Positions 27,646 through 35,019 of a stretch of 64,000 nucleotides of DNA are shown in pieces; the stretch's first letter is position 1; every line of letters starts with the position of its first letter. The notes under the pieces were generated by a model that ran no database searches, had not been told where the DNA came from, and worked only from the letters and a program-made list of their open reading frames with translations. The DNA is from Pontibacter sp. HSC-36F09 (lineage in GTDB: Bacteria; Bacteroidota; Bacteroidia; Cytophagales; Hymenobacteraceae). The translations under genes were made by a program, and so were the position numbers. The stretch lies in contig NZ_JALKAA010000001.1 in the NCBI RefSeq assembly GCF_024171605.1, positions 310,001 through 374,000 on the forward strand, read 5' to 3'.

Positions 27646-28416
27646 ATGGCCATACTTATTTTCTTCGTTTTGCACTGGTACGTATCGCTGTTCGTGCAAA
27701 CCTTCTTCCTGCACCGATACGCTGCACACAAGATGTTCACCATGAACCCGATCTGGGAGAAAGCATTTTACCTGCTGACGTACATCGCGCAAGGCTCTTC
27801 CTTCTTGTCGCCACGCGCCTATGCTATTTTGCACCGCATGCACCACGCCTTCTCCGACACAGCGCGTGACCCGCATTCGCCACATTACTCCAACAACGCA
27901 TTTGCGATGATGTGGAAAACCAAGAACATTTACAACGACGTACTCAACCACCGCGTGGAGCCGGAGCGCCGCTTTGATGGCGACTACCCACACTGGCCTG
28001 CACTCGAGAAGATCGGGGATTCAAAGGTTTCTCGTATTGGCTGGGGCGTGGCTTATGTGCTGTTTTACATCGCCTTCGCCACGCAGTGGTGGATGTTCCT
28101 GCTGCTGCCGCTTCACTTCCTGATGGGTCCGGTGCACGGCGCGATCGTAAACTGGAGCGGACACAAGTATGGTTACCAGAACTTCGACAACAACGACAAG
28201 TCGCGCAACTCGCTTTTCTTTGACTTCCTGACAGGCGGTGAACTGTTCCAGAACAACCACCACAAACTACCTAACCGCGTAAACTTTGGTGTGAAGTGGT
28301 GGGAAGTGGACCCAACCTGGCCTGTGATCTGGACGCTGGACAAACTAAGCATCATCAAGCTGAAGCCTGTCAAAGTAAAAGCAGCCAGACCACCCAGAGT
28401 AAAAATCAACTCTTAA
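27646..28416 (+). CDS. Membrane acyl-CoA/acyl-lipid fatty acid desaturase
   Basis: Di-iron membrane enzyme that puts a double bond into fatty acyl chains, adjusting membrane fluidity. The three histidine clusters are visible: HRYAAH (residues 23-28), HRMHH (63-67) and NNHHK (about 203-207), plus an extra HGAIVNWSGH. Hydrophobic segments lie at the N-terminus and around residues 130-160. The 256-residue protein is short for a stearoyl-CoA type desaturase and has no cytochrome b5 domain, so electrons must come from a separate donor. The GELFQNNHHKLPN box differs slightly from the usual GEGWHNNHH. Regiospecificity is not predictable. Confidence 0.88.
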   Translation: MAILIFFVLHWYVSLFVQTFFLHRYAAHKMFTMNPIWEKAFYLLTYIAQGSSFLSPRAYAILHRMHHAFSDTARDPHSPHYSNNAFAMMWKTKNIYNDVLNHRVEPERRFDGDYPHWPALEKIGDSKVSRIGWGVAYVLFYIAFATQWWMFLLLPLHFLMGPVHGAIVNWSGHKYGYQNFDNNDKSRNSLFFDFLTGGELFQNNHHKLPNRVNFGVKWWEVDPTWPVIWTLDKLSIIKLKPVKVKAARPPRVKINS

Positions 28417-28420
28417 TCAT

Positions 28421-28454
28421 ACAGAAAGCCCTTCGGAAACGGAGGGCTTTCTGT
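28421..28454 (+). terminator. Rho-independent terminator after the desaturase
   Basis: A 15-bp stem with one G-T pair (28421-28435 with 28440-28454) around a short GAAA loop, then TTTG. Confidence 0.8.
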
Positions 28455-28618
28455 TTGTAATAAGGTATAGCCCGGCACGAACAAACTGTTAGATACATCA
28501 CTACTCTACCTAGGCCGGAACCCTTAGTAGGTATAGCGTTTGCACAGCTTATACCTGATGGAGCGCCACTGCCATGCTATACCTGTAAAGGTCTCCCCTA
28601 AATCAATCTGTAAAAACC

Positions 28619-28650
28619 TTGCATTAATCGGCACAAAATCACTACCTTTG
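28619..28650 (+). promoter_or_regulatory. Promoter of the rpsP-rimM-trmD operon
   Basis: TTG at 28619-28621, 21 nt, then TACCTTTG at 28643-28650. The leader to the rpsP ATG is about 45 nt. Confidence 0.65.
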
Positions 28651-28703
28651 CGGTTCTAAAAACTGGCGGACGGGTTTCGCCGACTTACATATTTATATAA
28701 ACA

Positions 28704-29252
28704 ATGGCTGTTAAAATCAGACTGGCCCGCAGAGGCCGCAAAAAATCTGCTATCTACGACATCGTAGTAGCTGACGCTCGATCACCACGTGATGGTAAGT
28801 TTATCGAGAAACTGGGTACTTACAACCCAAACACGAACCCTGCTTCTATCGATTTCAGCGAGGAGAAGGCGTTCCAGTGGTTGATGAACGGTGCTCAGCC
28901 AACTGACACAGTGAAGGCGATGCTTTCTTACAGAGGTATTCTGTACAAGAAGCACCTGCAGATCGGTGTTGTGAAAGGCGCTATCACGCAGGAAACTGCT
29001 GATGCTCGTTTCGAAGAGTGGAAGAAAGAGAAAGAAGCTAAGATCGAAAGCAAGCGTACTACCCTTGGCTCCGAAAAAGATGCGAAGCGTAAGGCTGCTC
29101 TTGATGCTGAAACGAAAGTAAAAGAAGCTCGTGCAGAGGCTATCCGTCAGCGTGAAGCTGCCAAGCTGGCTGCTGATGCTCCTGCTGCTGAAGCTGAAGA
29201 AGCTCCTGAGGCACCAGCTGCTGAAGGCGAGTCTACTGAAGAGCAAGCATAA
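28704..29252 (+). CDS. rpsP: 30S ribosomal protein S16 with C-terminal extension
   Basis: Small-subunit ribosomal protein. The first 80 residues are classic S16 ([58 protein letters not shown]). The following 100 residues are a Lys/Glu helix and then an Ala/Glu-rich tail ending [11 protein letters not shown], which makes the protein twice the length of the enterobacterial one. Such tails occur in other Bacteroidota S16 proteins. It heads the conserved order rpsP-rimM-trmD-rplS. Confidence 0.97.
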   Translation: MAVKIRLARRGRKKSAIYDIVVADARSPRDGKFIEKLGTYNPNTNPASIDFSEEKAFQWLMNGAQPTDTVKAMLSYRGILYKKHLQIGVVKGAITQETADARFEEWKKEKEAKIESKRTTLGSEKDAKRKAALDAETKVKEARAEAIRQREAAKLAADAPAAEAEEAPEAPAAEGESTEEQA

Positions 29253-29264
29253 ATTACATCGGCC

Positions 29265-29828
29265 ATGAACATTGATGACTGCTTCCTGTTAGGTCACATC
29301 GTCAAAACCCATGGCATCAAGGGACAAGTGGTTGCGTTCTTTGACGTGGACTACCCCGAAGATTATGATGATCTGGAATCAGTCTTTCTTGAACAACAAG
29401 GAAGGCTGATTCCTTTTTTTATTGACAAAATGGAGCCCGTACAGAAAGGCCGTTTTATTATCACTTTTGAGGATATCAAAACGATAGAGCAAGCCGAAAA
29501 GCTCCGCAACGTCAGCCTATACCTGCCACTCGACGAGCTCCCGGAGCTGGAAGAAGGACAGTTCTATTTCCATGAGGTGATCGGCTACCAGGTGGTGGAC
29601 CAGAACCATGGCCCGCTTGGCACCGTGAAAGACTTTTACGACATGCCGCAGCAGCAGCTGATGGCCATGGAGTACAACGGGCAGGAGATGCTGGTTCCTG
29701 TGCTGGATGAAGTATTTGTGAGAGCCGACCACGAAGCCAAAGTGCTTCACGTGAATTTGCCGGAAGGCCTGCTGGAGGTATACACCCAGCCCGGCACCCC
29801 TGACGACGCCGACGACCGCGACGAGTAG
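29265..29828 (+). CDS. rimM: Ribosome maturation factor RimM
   Basis: Assists 30S assembly by binding S19 and 16S rRNA. N-terminal domain begins with [19 protein letters not shown], the RimM signature; the C-terminal PRC-barrel begins about residue 95 ([16 protein letters not shown]) and includes [20 protein letters not shown]. Starts 12 bp after rpsP and is followed by trmD after 11 bp, so it is in the same operon. At 187 aa the size is typical; the tail is acidic (DDADDRDE). Confidence 0.95.
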   Translation: MNIDDCFLLGHIVKTHGIKGQVVAFFDVDYPEDYDDLESVFLEQQGRLIPFFIDKMEPVQKGRFIITFEDIKTIEQAEKLRNVSLYLPLDELPELEEGQFYFHEVIGYQVVDQNHGPLGTVKDFYDMPQQQLMAMEYNGQEMLVPVLDEVFVRADHEAKVLHVNLPEGLLEVYTQPGTPDDADDRDE

Positions 29829-29839
29829 CCCCCATTATC

Positions 29840-30517
29840 ATGCGATTTGACATCATCAGTTGCCAGCCTGACCTGCTGGACAGTCCTTTTAGCCATTCCA
29901 TCGTGAAGCGGGCGCAGCAAAAAGGTCTGGTAGACATCCACATACACGACCTTCGGAAGTATGCCATCAACAAGCATGGCCAGATAGACGACTATGCTTT
30001 TGGCGGTGGAGCAGGTATGGTGATGATGATCGAACCGATTGACAAGATGCTGTCCGATCTGAAAGCGGAACGGGAATACGACGCTGTCATCTACATGACG
30101 CCCGACGGACAGACGCTCAACCAGAAAATAGTAAACCAGTTCTCGCTTCTCCGCAATGTGATCATCCTGTGCGGCCATTACAAAGGCGTGGATGAGCGCG
30201 TGCGACAGCATTACGTAACCCACGAGATCAGCATAGGTGACTATGTACTGTCTGGCGGCGAGTTGGGAGCGGCTGTATTGGCCGATGCCATCATCCGCAT
30301 AATACCGGGTGTGCTCAACGATGAGTCCTCTGCCCTGACGGATTCTTTTCAGGATGGGCTGCTGGCACCACCGGTTTATACCCGACCAGCAGACTATAAA
30401 GGTATGACAGTGCCTGACATCTTGCTTTCCGGAGACGGGCCAAAGATAGAGCAGTGGCGTTTTGAGCAGGCGGTGGAGCGCACCAGACAACGCCGACCGG
30501 ATTTACTGAACGAGTAG
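29840..30517 (+). CDS. trmD: tRNA (guanine-N1)-methyltransferase
   Basis: Methylates G37 of tRNAs from S-adenosylmethionine, preventing frameshifts. SPOUT family with a deep trefoil knot. Markers: [50 protein letters not shown] and [16 protein letters not shown], the last being the SAM-binding knot. At 225 aa it is full length. It is the third gene of the rpsP operon; a weak hairpin after it and a separate -7 element suggest that rplS is at least partly transcribed on its own. Confidence 0.96.
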   Translation: MRFDIISCQPDLLDSPFSHSIVKRAQQKGLVDIHIHDLRKYAINKHGQIDDYAFGGGAGMVMMIEPIDKMLSDLKAEREYDAVIYMTPDGQTLNQKIVNQFSLLRNVIILCGHYKGVDERVRQHYVTHEISIGDYVLSGGELGAAVLADAIIRIIPGVLNDESSALTDSFQDGLLAPPVYTRPADYKGMTVPDILLSGDGPKIEQWRFEQAVERTRQRRPDLLNE

Positions 30518-30541
30518 CAAAGCAGCAGTCATAACATTGCA

Positions 30542-30568
30542 AAAAGCGTTTCTTTTGCGCTTTTCAGG
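30542..30568 (+). terminator. Possible weak terminator after trmD
   Basis: A 7-bp stem (30542-30548 with 30558-30564) ending in TTTT. Short and AT-rich, so it may be leaky. Confidence 0.5.
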
Positions 30569-30629
30569 TATAAGTTTCAAAAACTTACATTTTTTTTCTG
30601 CAAAGATTCTTATGTAATAAATAATTGCA

Positions 30630-30637
30630 TATCTTTG
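30630..30637 (+). promoter_or_regulatory. Promoter -7 element for rplS
   Basis: TATCTTTG, an exact TAnnTTTG match. It overlaps an 8-bp inverted repeat (30598-30605 with 30633-30640), which could be fortuitous or an operator. The leader is about 45 nt. Confidence 0.55.
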
Positions 30638-30681
30638 CAGTCCGAATTTTGAAGAAGATATTTAGCTTTAACAACATAGCC

Positions 30682-31035
30682 ATGAGCGAATTACTTAAAT
30701 TTATCGAGCAGGAATCTACAGACAAGCGCGCCTCTTTCCCTACTTTCCAGTCTGGTGATACCATCAACATCCACGTGAAAATCCGTGAGGGTAACAAAGA
30801 GCGTATCCAGCAGTTCCAGGGCGTTGTTATTCAGCGCAAGAACGTTAACACAAACGGTGAGACTTTCACTGTAAGAAAAGTGTCTAACCAGATCGGTCTG
30901 GAGCGTATTTTCCCACTGCTTTCTCCATCTATCGAGAAGATCGAGCTTGTAAGAAAAGGCCGTGTTAGAAGAGCTAGACTTTACTACCTGAGAGGGCTGC
31001 AAGGTAAGGCTGCTCGTATCAAGGAAAGAAGATAA
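30682..31035 (+). CDS. rplS: 50S ribosomal protein L19
   Basis: Large-subunit protein at the 30S-50S interface. The start at 30682 ([12 protein letters not shown]) matches the family; an upstream ATG at 30625 lies before the -7 element and is rejected. Family phrases seen: [33 protein letters not shown], the central [19 protein letters not shown] and [16 protein letters not shown]. At 117 aa it is normal. Confidence 0.97.
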   Translation: MSELLKFIEQESTDKRASFPTFQSGDTINIHVKIREGNKERIQQFQGVVIQRKNVNTNGETFTVRKVSNQIGLERIFPLLSPSIEKIELVRKGRVRRARLYYLRGLQGKAARIKERR

Positions 31036-31074
31036 TTGAAGAACCTGTTTTCATAAGTTTTCCATAGTTTTAGT

Positions 31075-31112
31075 AAAAAGGGAGCCGTTTGATAGCAAAC
31101 GGCTCCCTTTTT
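31075..31112 (+). terminator. Rho-independent terminator after rplS
   Basis: A 17-bp perfect stem (31075-31091 with 31096-31112), 4-nt loop, T-run on the plus strand. Confidence 0.92.
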
Positions 31113-31210
31113 TTATACCTGCTTTGTCAGTCAGGCTATACCTGCTATGGCCAGGCTTGCTAAATTTGTGCAGCTATACCTTCTCTCCACCTTTTGCCTC
31201 CTCTTCACCC

Positions 31211-31798
31211 ATGATAACACTACAGCGCTATACCTTCCTGTTACTATTACTGGTCCTGCTGGCTTCCTGTCAGACAGACTACACTGCCCTACCAACCTAC
31301 AATGGCAAGAAACAGTTACAGGCCGTTATCGAAGTGCCGGCCGGTAGCTCCACAAAACACCACTATAACCAACAGACCAAGACATTTGAAGCAGAGCAGC
31401 AGGCCGGCCAGGATCGCATTATCCCTTTCCTGCCCTACCCTGCCAACTTCGGCTTTATACCTTCCACAGAAACCAACGCGCAGAAAAAACCCTTGGAAGT
31501 GGTCGTGCTGACTGGGAGCGTCGCTACGGGTACGGTGATGGAAGTAATTCCGGTGGGTGTGCTGCAACTGGAAACAGCCGGCGAGCTGGACCACAAGATC
31601 ATAGCGGTACCAGCCAGGCCGAGCGAGCGTTCCATCAACGCTGCTGACTACAACAGCTTCACGGCGGACTACCCTGCTGCTAAAGCCATCCTGCAGCAAT
31701 GGTTTGTGCACCACAACCCAACCGCCAAAAGCAAGTTTGTAGGCTGGCGCAACGAGCAGTTCGCCGAACAGGAAATACAGCGCTGGATGAAACTCTAA
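31211..31798 (+). CDS. Lipoprotein related to family I inorganic pyrophosphatase, catalytic Asp residues missing
   Basis: A 195-residue lipoprotein: ATG 31211 opens a signal sequence with lipobox LLASC (Cys20). The rest follows the family I pyrophosphatase fold: IEVPAGSSTKHHY, DRIIPFLPYPANFGFIPST, then PLEVVVL and GELDHKIIAVP. The metal-binding signature D-x-D-P-L-D is replaced by Q91-K-K93-P-L-E96, so the residues aligned to E. coli Asp65, Asp67 and Asp70 are Gln, Lys and Glu. The Asp97 position is Thr122; Asp102 and Lys104 counterparts remain (D127, K129). A soluble enzyme turned into a membrane-anchored protein without most of its metal ligands is likely a pseudoenzyme or has a different substrate. 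An upstream start at 31124 would hide the lipobox and is rejected. Confidence 0.8.
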   Translation: MITLQRYTFLLLLLVLLASCQTDYTALPTYNGKKQLQAVIEVPAGSSTKHHYNQQTKTFEAEQQAGQDRIIPFLPYPANFGFIPSTETNAQKKPLEVVVLTGSVATGTVMEVIPVGVLQLETAGELDHKIIAVPARPSERSINAADYNSFTADYPAAKAILQQWFVHHNPTAKSKFVGWRNEQFAEQEIQRWMKL

Positions 31799-31812
31799 CG
31801 TATCGCCCTTAA

Positions 31813-31848
31813 AACAGAAAAGCCTCCAAATCCGGAGGCTTTTCTGTT
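31813..31848. terminator. Bidirectional rho-independent terminator
   Basis: A 15-bp perfect stem (31813-31827 with 31834-31848), 6-nt loop, between convergent genes. Confidence 0.9.
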
Positions 31849-31874
31849 TACACAGGTATAGGTATAGCAATACC

Positions 31875-32579
31875 TTATTTGATGTCACGCAATTTGGTTC
31901 TCACTTCATCCACAGCTTTCTCCATGGCCTGCACCTGCTGGCGGCTGGCCTCCTGCTGCTTCACGTTCAGCTCCACATTCTGCTCCAGTTGGCGCAGCTC
32001 GTCGGCATTGTGCACCAGTTCGGCTTCCAGTTCCTGCTTGCGCTTCTTGTTCCGCTCAATGCTCAGTTGCAGGTCGTTGGCCTGCTTCACAACACGGTCC
32101 TGCTCTTTCTTGGTGCTGCGCAGCACCGCTTCGGCCTCGTTGATCTGTAGCAGCACGTCTTCCTGGTACAGCTTTTTGCCGAAGCTTTCCATAAACTGCT
32201 CTGCAGCGGCGTATACCTCAGGATTCGTTTCTTTATCAAGATGCGATGTGCCCATGTCCAGCGACCACCATACGTAGCTGCCCTTGGTATGGGTGCCCAC
32301 TGTAGAGATGATGCGTACAGGCTCTTTGCTGATGTTTTTCAGCTTTGCCTCCTCCACGGTATAAACGCCCTTGGAGTGCTTCACCTTGCCCGCTTCCTGC
32401 GACAAATGGTCTTTCCAGATTTTCTCTACAAACTTAGGGTCCAGTTGTACGTTCAGTAGCTGGCCACTGCGCTTTATGCCGCTCACCACCTGTTCGTTTT
32501 CCTCTACACGCATCACCTGCGCACTCGCCATACCCGATACCAGCAACATGGCCGCTACCAACAATCCTTTTACTCGCAT
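31875..32579 (-). CDS. Secreted coiled-coil protein of unknown function
   Basis: A 234-residue exported protein with a signal peptide (LLVAAMLLVSGMASAQ). Residues about 20-120 are mixed alpha/beta with the phrase GSYVWWSLDMGTSHLDKETNP; residues 140-234 are a continuous charged coiled coil (KQANDLQLSIERNKKRKQEL, ELVHNADELRQLEQNVEL). I do not recognise a family. It probably oligomerises in the periplasm. It is convergent with the pyrophosphatase-like gene. Confidence 0.7.
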   Translation of the reverse strand: MRVKGLLVAAMLLVSGMASAQVMRVEENEQVVSGIKRSGQLLNVQLDPKFVEKIWKDHLSQEAGKVKHSKGVYTVEEAKLKNISKEPVRIISTVGTHTKGSYVWWSLDMGTSHLDKETNPEVYAAAEQFMESFGKKLYQEDVLLQINEAEAVLRSTKKEQDRVVKQANDLQLSIERNKKRKQELEAELVHNADELRQLEQNVELNVKQQEASRQQVQAMEKAVDEVRTKLRDIK

Positions 32580-32690
32580 ACTCTACTTAGAAATAATGAT
32601 TTGACAGGAACAATCGTATACCTACGAAAATAGTTAATCCATAGCAGATTTCAGATATAAGATCCCGGATTAATTTAGGGACTGTTCTGT

Positions 32691-32721
32691 TTGGGTTTAG
32701 GGGCTGCGAAGCTTACCTTTG
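32691..32721 (+). promoter_or_regulatory. Promoter of queD-folE
   Basis: TTG at 32691-32693, 20 nt, then TACCTTTG at 32714-32721; ATG is 79 bp further on. Confidence 0.65.
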
Positions 32722-32799
32722 TAGGTTTACAGCCCGGCTAGCCCAATGTGAGTTTTTCACGTACGCGAACAATAACACAGCCCACCTGTTTAAACCGCA

Positions 32800-33207
32800 A
32801 TGAAAATAACGATCTGCAGAAAAGAGCACTTTAATGCCGCCCACCGCCTGCACAATCCGGCCTGGAGCGACGAGCAGAACGCAGAGGTTTTCGGGCTGTG
32901 CAACAACCCCAACTACCACGGGCACAACTACGAGCTCATCGTGAAGCTGACGGGCGCTGTGGACGAGGACACCGGCTATGTGTACGACATGAAAAAACTT
33001 AGCGAGTTGGTAAAAGAAGAGGTAATCGACAGGTTTGACCACAAAAACCTCAACCTCGACACCGAGGAGTTCAGACAACTGAACCCCACCGCCGAGCACA
33101 TTGCCATGGTGATCTGGGAGCGATTGCGGGAAAAAATAAGCCGGGAGTATGAACTGGTAGTAACGCTTTATGAAACTGAAAGAAACTTTGTTGAATATAA
33201 TGGATAA
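32800..33207 (+). CDS. queD: 6-carboxytetrahydropterin synthase/PTPS-like
   Basis: Zinc enzyme of the 6-pyruvoyltetrahydropterin synthase fold that turns dihydroneopterin triphosphate into 6-carboxytetrahydropterin for queuosine. Zinc-binding His residues are in FNAAHRLH and YHGHNYEL; the Cys of GLCNNPN is the probable catalytic one. At 135 aa it is complete. It overlaps folE by 8 bp, so substrate (made by FolE) and use (by QueD) are genetically coupled. A role in biopterin-like synthesis instead of queuosine cannot be excluded. Confidence 0.92.
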   Translation: MKITICRKEHFNAAHRLHNPAWSDEQNAEVFGLCNNPNYHGHNYELIVKLTGAVDEDTGYVYDMKKLSELVKEEVIDRFDHKNLNLDTEEFRQLNPTAEHIAMVIWERLREKISREYELVVTLYETERNFVEYNG

Positions 33208-33865
33208 CCAGGACCTGGGCCCCGACGCGGAGGAACTAGACGACCACATAATGGGCTCTCTGGAAACGCCGCTGCGCCCTGACGCATTTGACCTTTCTGA
33301 CGCTGAGAAAATCGTGATCATTGAAAGGCACTTCCGTGAAATCATGCATACCATGGGCCTCGACCTCACAGACGATAGCCTGAAAGGAACGCCGCTACGT
33401 GTTGCTAAAATGTATGTGCAGGAAATCTTCAGTGGCCTGCATCCGGAGAACAAGCCGGTTCTCCGCCGATTTGAGAACAAGTATAAGTACAAGCAGATGC
33501 TCGTGGAGCGCGATATCACCGTGTACTCCTCCTGCGAGCACCACTTCGTGCCCATAATTGGCAAAGCCCATGTGGCCTATATGCCCAATGAGCATGTGAT
33601 CGGCCTTTCCAAACTGAACCGGATTGTGCAGTACTACGCCCGCCGTCCGCAGGTACAGGAGCGCATGACCATGCAGATTGCCAACGAGCTGAAACAGGCG
33701 TTGCAGACCGAGAACGTGGCCGTGCTGATCGAGGCGGATCACCTTTGTGTGATGAGCCGTGGCGTAAACGATGTGAGCAGCAGCACCATCACGGCGGAGT
33801 ACTCCGGCCTTTTTGAGCAGGACCAGTACCGCAACGAATTCCTGAACCACATCCGCAAGAAATAA
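33200..33865 (+). CDS. folE: GTP cyclohydrolase I
   Basis: Converts GTP to 7,8-dihydroneopterin triphosphate, the entry to folate and deazapurine synthesis. Motifs: DLTDDSLKGTPLRVAKMYVQ, YSSCEHHFVPIIGKAHVAYM (zinc-binding Cys and His), GLSKLNRIVQYYARRPQVQE and EADHLCVMSRGVND (second zinc Cys). The start at 33200 gives 221 aa and an 8-bp overlap with queD; an in-frame ATG at 33170 would overlap by 38 bp. The acidic N-terminal 30 residues are variable in the family. Confidence 0.95.
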   Translation: MDNQDLGPDAEELDDHIMGSLETPLRPDAFDLSDAEKIVIIERHFREIMHTMGLDLTDDSLKGTPLRVAKMYVQEIFSGLHPENKPVLRRFENKYKYKQMLVERDITVYSSCEHHFVPIIGKAHVAYMPNEHVIGLSKLNRIVQYYARRPQVQERMTMQIANELKQALQTENVAVLIEADHLCVMSRGVNDVSSSTITAEYSGLFEQDQYRNEFLNHIRKK

Positions 33866-33986
33866 GCCCCGCTTTTAGAGCGAACCTTTGCGCTGCCAGC
33901 CGGTTTCAATCGTTGAAAGCAACTTTCAGTTAGTCCTTACCCGTATAGATATATTTCTATATAATTTATAACAACGATTAGTACTT

Positions 33987-34910
33987 ATGGCTGAGAAAAT
34001 ACTCATATCAGGTGGTTCAGGACTAATCGGGTTACGTCTTTCGGAGATGCTGATCGATCAGGGTTATGAGGTGGCGCACCTGTCCCGGAATCCCGACAAA
34101 TTCTCTCACTATAAGACTTTCCGCTGGAATATAGAGAAATCTACTATTGACGAGAATGCCATCACGCACGCTGACTACCTCATTCACCTGGCGGGGGCCG
34201 GACTGGCTGATGAGAAATGGACAAAAGAACGCAAGCAGGAGATTCTGCGCAGCCGGGTAGATAGCACGCAACTGCTACTCAACGGTCTCCGCCAGCAAAA
34301 TCACCACGTCAAAGGCTTCATTTCGGCTTCGGCTATCGGTATTTACGGTAACTCAGGTGACCAGCTGATGTCGGAGGAGAGCAGCTACGGCGATGACTTT
34401 ATGGCCGAAGTGTGCAAAGCCTGGGAGGCAGCTGTCTGGCAAATCAAAGACCTGGGTATACGCACCGTAATCCTGCGCACAGGTATAGCGCTGAGCGAAA
34501 AAGGTGGCGCGCTGCCGCAGATGGCCCGGCCGATCAAAATGATGGCAGGCGCTCCACTTGGCAGCGGCAAACAGTACATGTCCTGGATCCACATCGACGA
34601 CCTGTGCCGCCTTTACATCCGGGCCATTGAAGACACGCAGTTTGCTGGTGTATACAATGCCGTGGCCCCTCACCCTGTCACCAACCAGGAGTTTACCGAA
34701 GCTTTGGCCGAAGCCATGAACAAACCGCTGGTATTGCCTAAAGTACCATCTTTTGCCCTTAACCTGATGCTCGGTGAGATGAGTGATGTGGTGCTAAGCG
34801 GCCAGCGCGTGAGCGCCAATAAGGTGATGCAGACCGGTTTTACTTTCGAGTACAATTACCTGGATGAGGCACTGGAATCTTTCTACAGCAAGAGCAAAGA
34901 CAAAAGCTGA
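33987..34910 (+). CDS. TIGR01777-type NAD(P)-dependent epimerase
   Basis: Extended short-chain dehydrogenase of about 300 aa. The nucleotide loop is ILISGGSGLIGLRLSEML, and DYLIHLAGAGLADEKW and SASAIGIYGNSGDQ are diagnostic. The Tyr of the SDR active site (YxxxK) is not obvious; the GIYGNSG region takes its place, as in the family. C-terminal GVYNAVAPHPVTNQEFTEAL completes the signature. Biochemical role in the family is not well established (SulA/YfcH-like). It stands alone between two convergent or unrelated genes. Confidence 0.88.
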   Translation: MAEKILISGGSGLIGLRLSEMLIDQGYEVAHLSRNPDKFSHYKTFRWNIEKSTIDENAITHADYLIHLAGAGLADEKWTKERKQEILRSRVDSTQLLLNGLRQQNHHVKGFISASAIGIYGNSGDQLMSEESSYGDDFMAEVCKAWEAAVWQIKDLGIRTVILRTGIALSEKGGALPQMARPIKMMAGAPLGSGKQYMSWIHIDDLCRLYIRAIEDTQFAGVYNAVAPHPVTNQEFTEALAEAMNKPLVLPKVPSFALNLMLGEMSDVVLSGQRVSANKVMQTGFTFEYNYLDEALESFYSKSKDKS

Positions 34911-34914
34911 TTCC

Positions 34915-34947
34915 CTATACCTGTCTGACAGGTGTTCACAGGTATAG
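34915..34947. repeat. Inverted TATACCT pair
   Basis: CTATACCTGT (34915-34924) and ACAGGTATAG (34938-34947), a perfect 10-bp inverted pair just after the epimerase stop codon, next to a separate long terminator. Confidence 0.7.
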
Positions 34948-34958
34948 CATATACTTTA

Positions 34959-35000
34959 AAACAGCAGCGCCGGCTATAAGTATAGTCGGCGCTGCTGTTT
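34959..35000. terminator. Bidirectional rho-independent terminator
   Basis: A long stem: 12 bp (34961-34972 with 34987-34998) plus a 5-bp CTATA/TATAG extension and one mismatch, 2-nt loop, A-tract and T-tract flanks. It ends the epimerase gene and the convergent PBP gene. Confidence 0.9.
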
Positions 35001-35019
35001 TCTATGGGTTAGGTATAGC

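Larger units (their letters stand above)
28417..28703. other. Intergenic region with four TATACCT/AGGTATA copies
   Basis: 287 bp. After the desaturase terminator, four copies of the dispersed heptamer fall within about 120 bp (28460-28585), in both orientations, followed by the rpsP promoter. No ORF. Confidence 0.65.
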
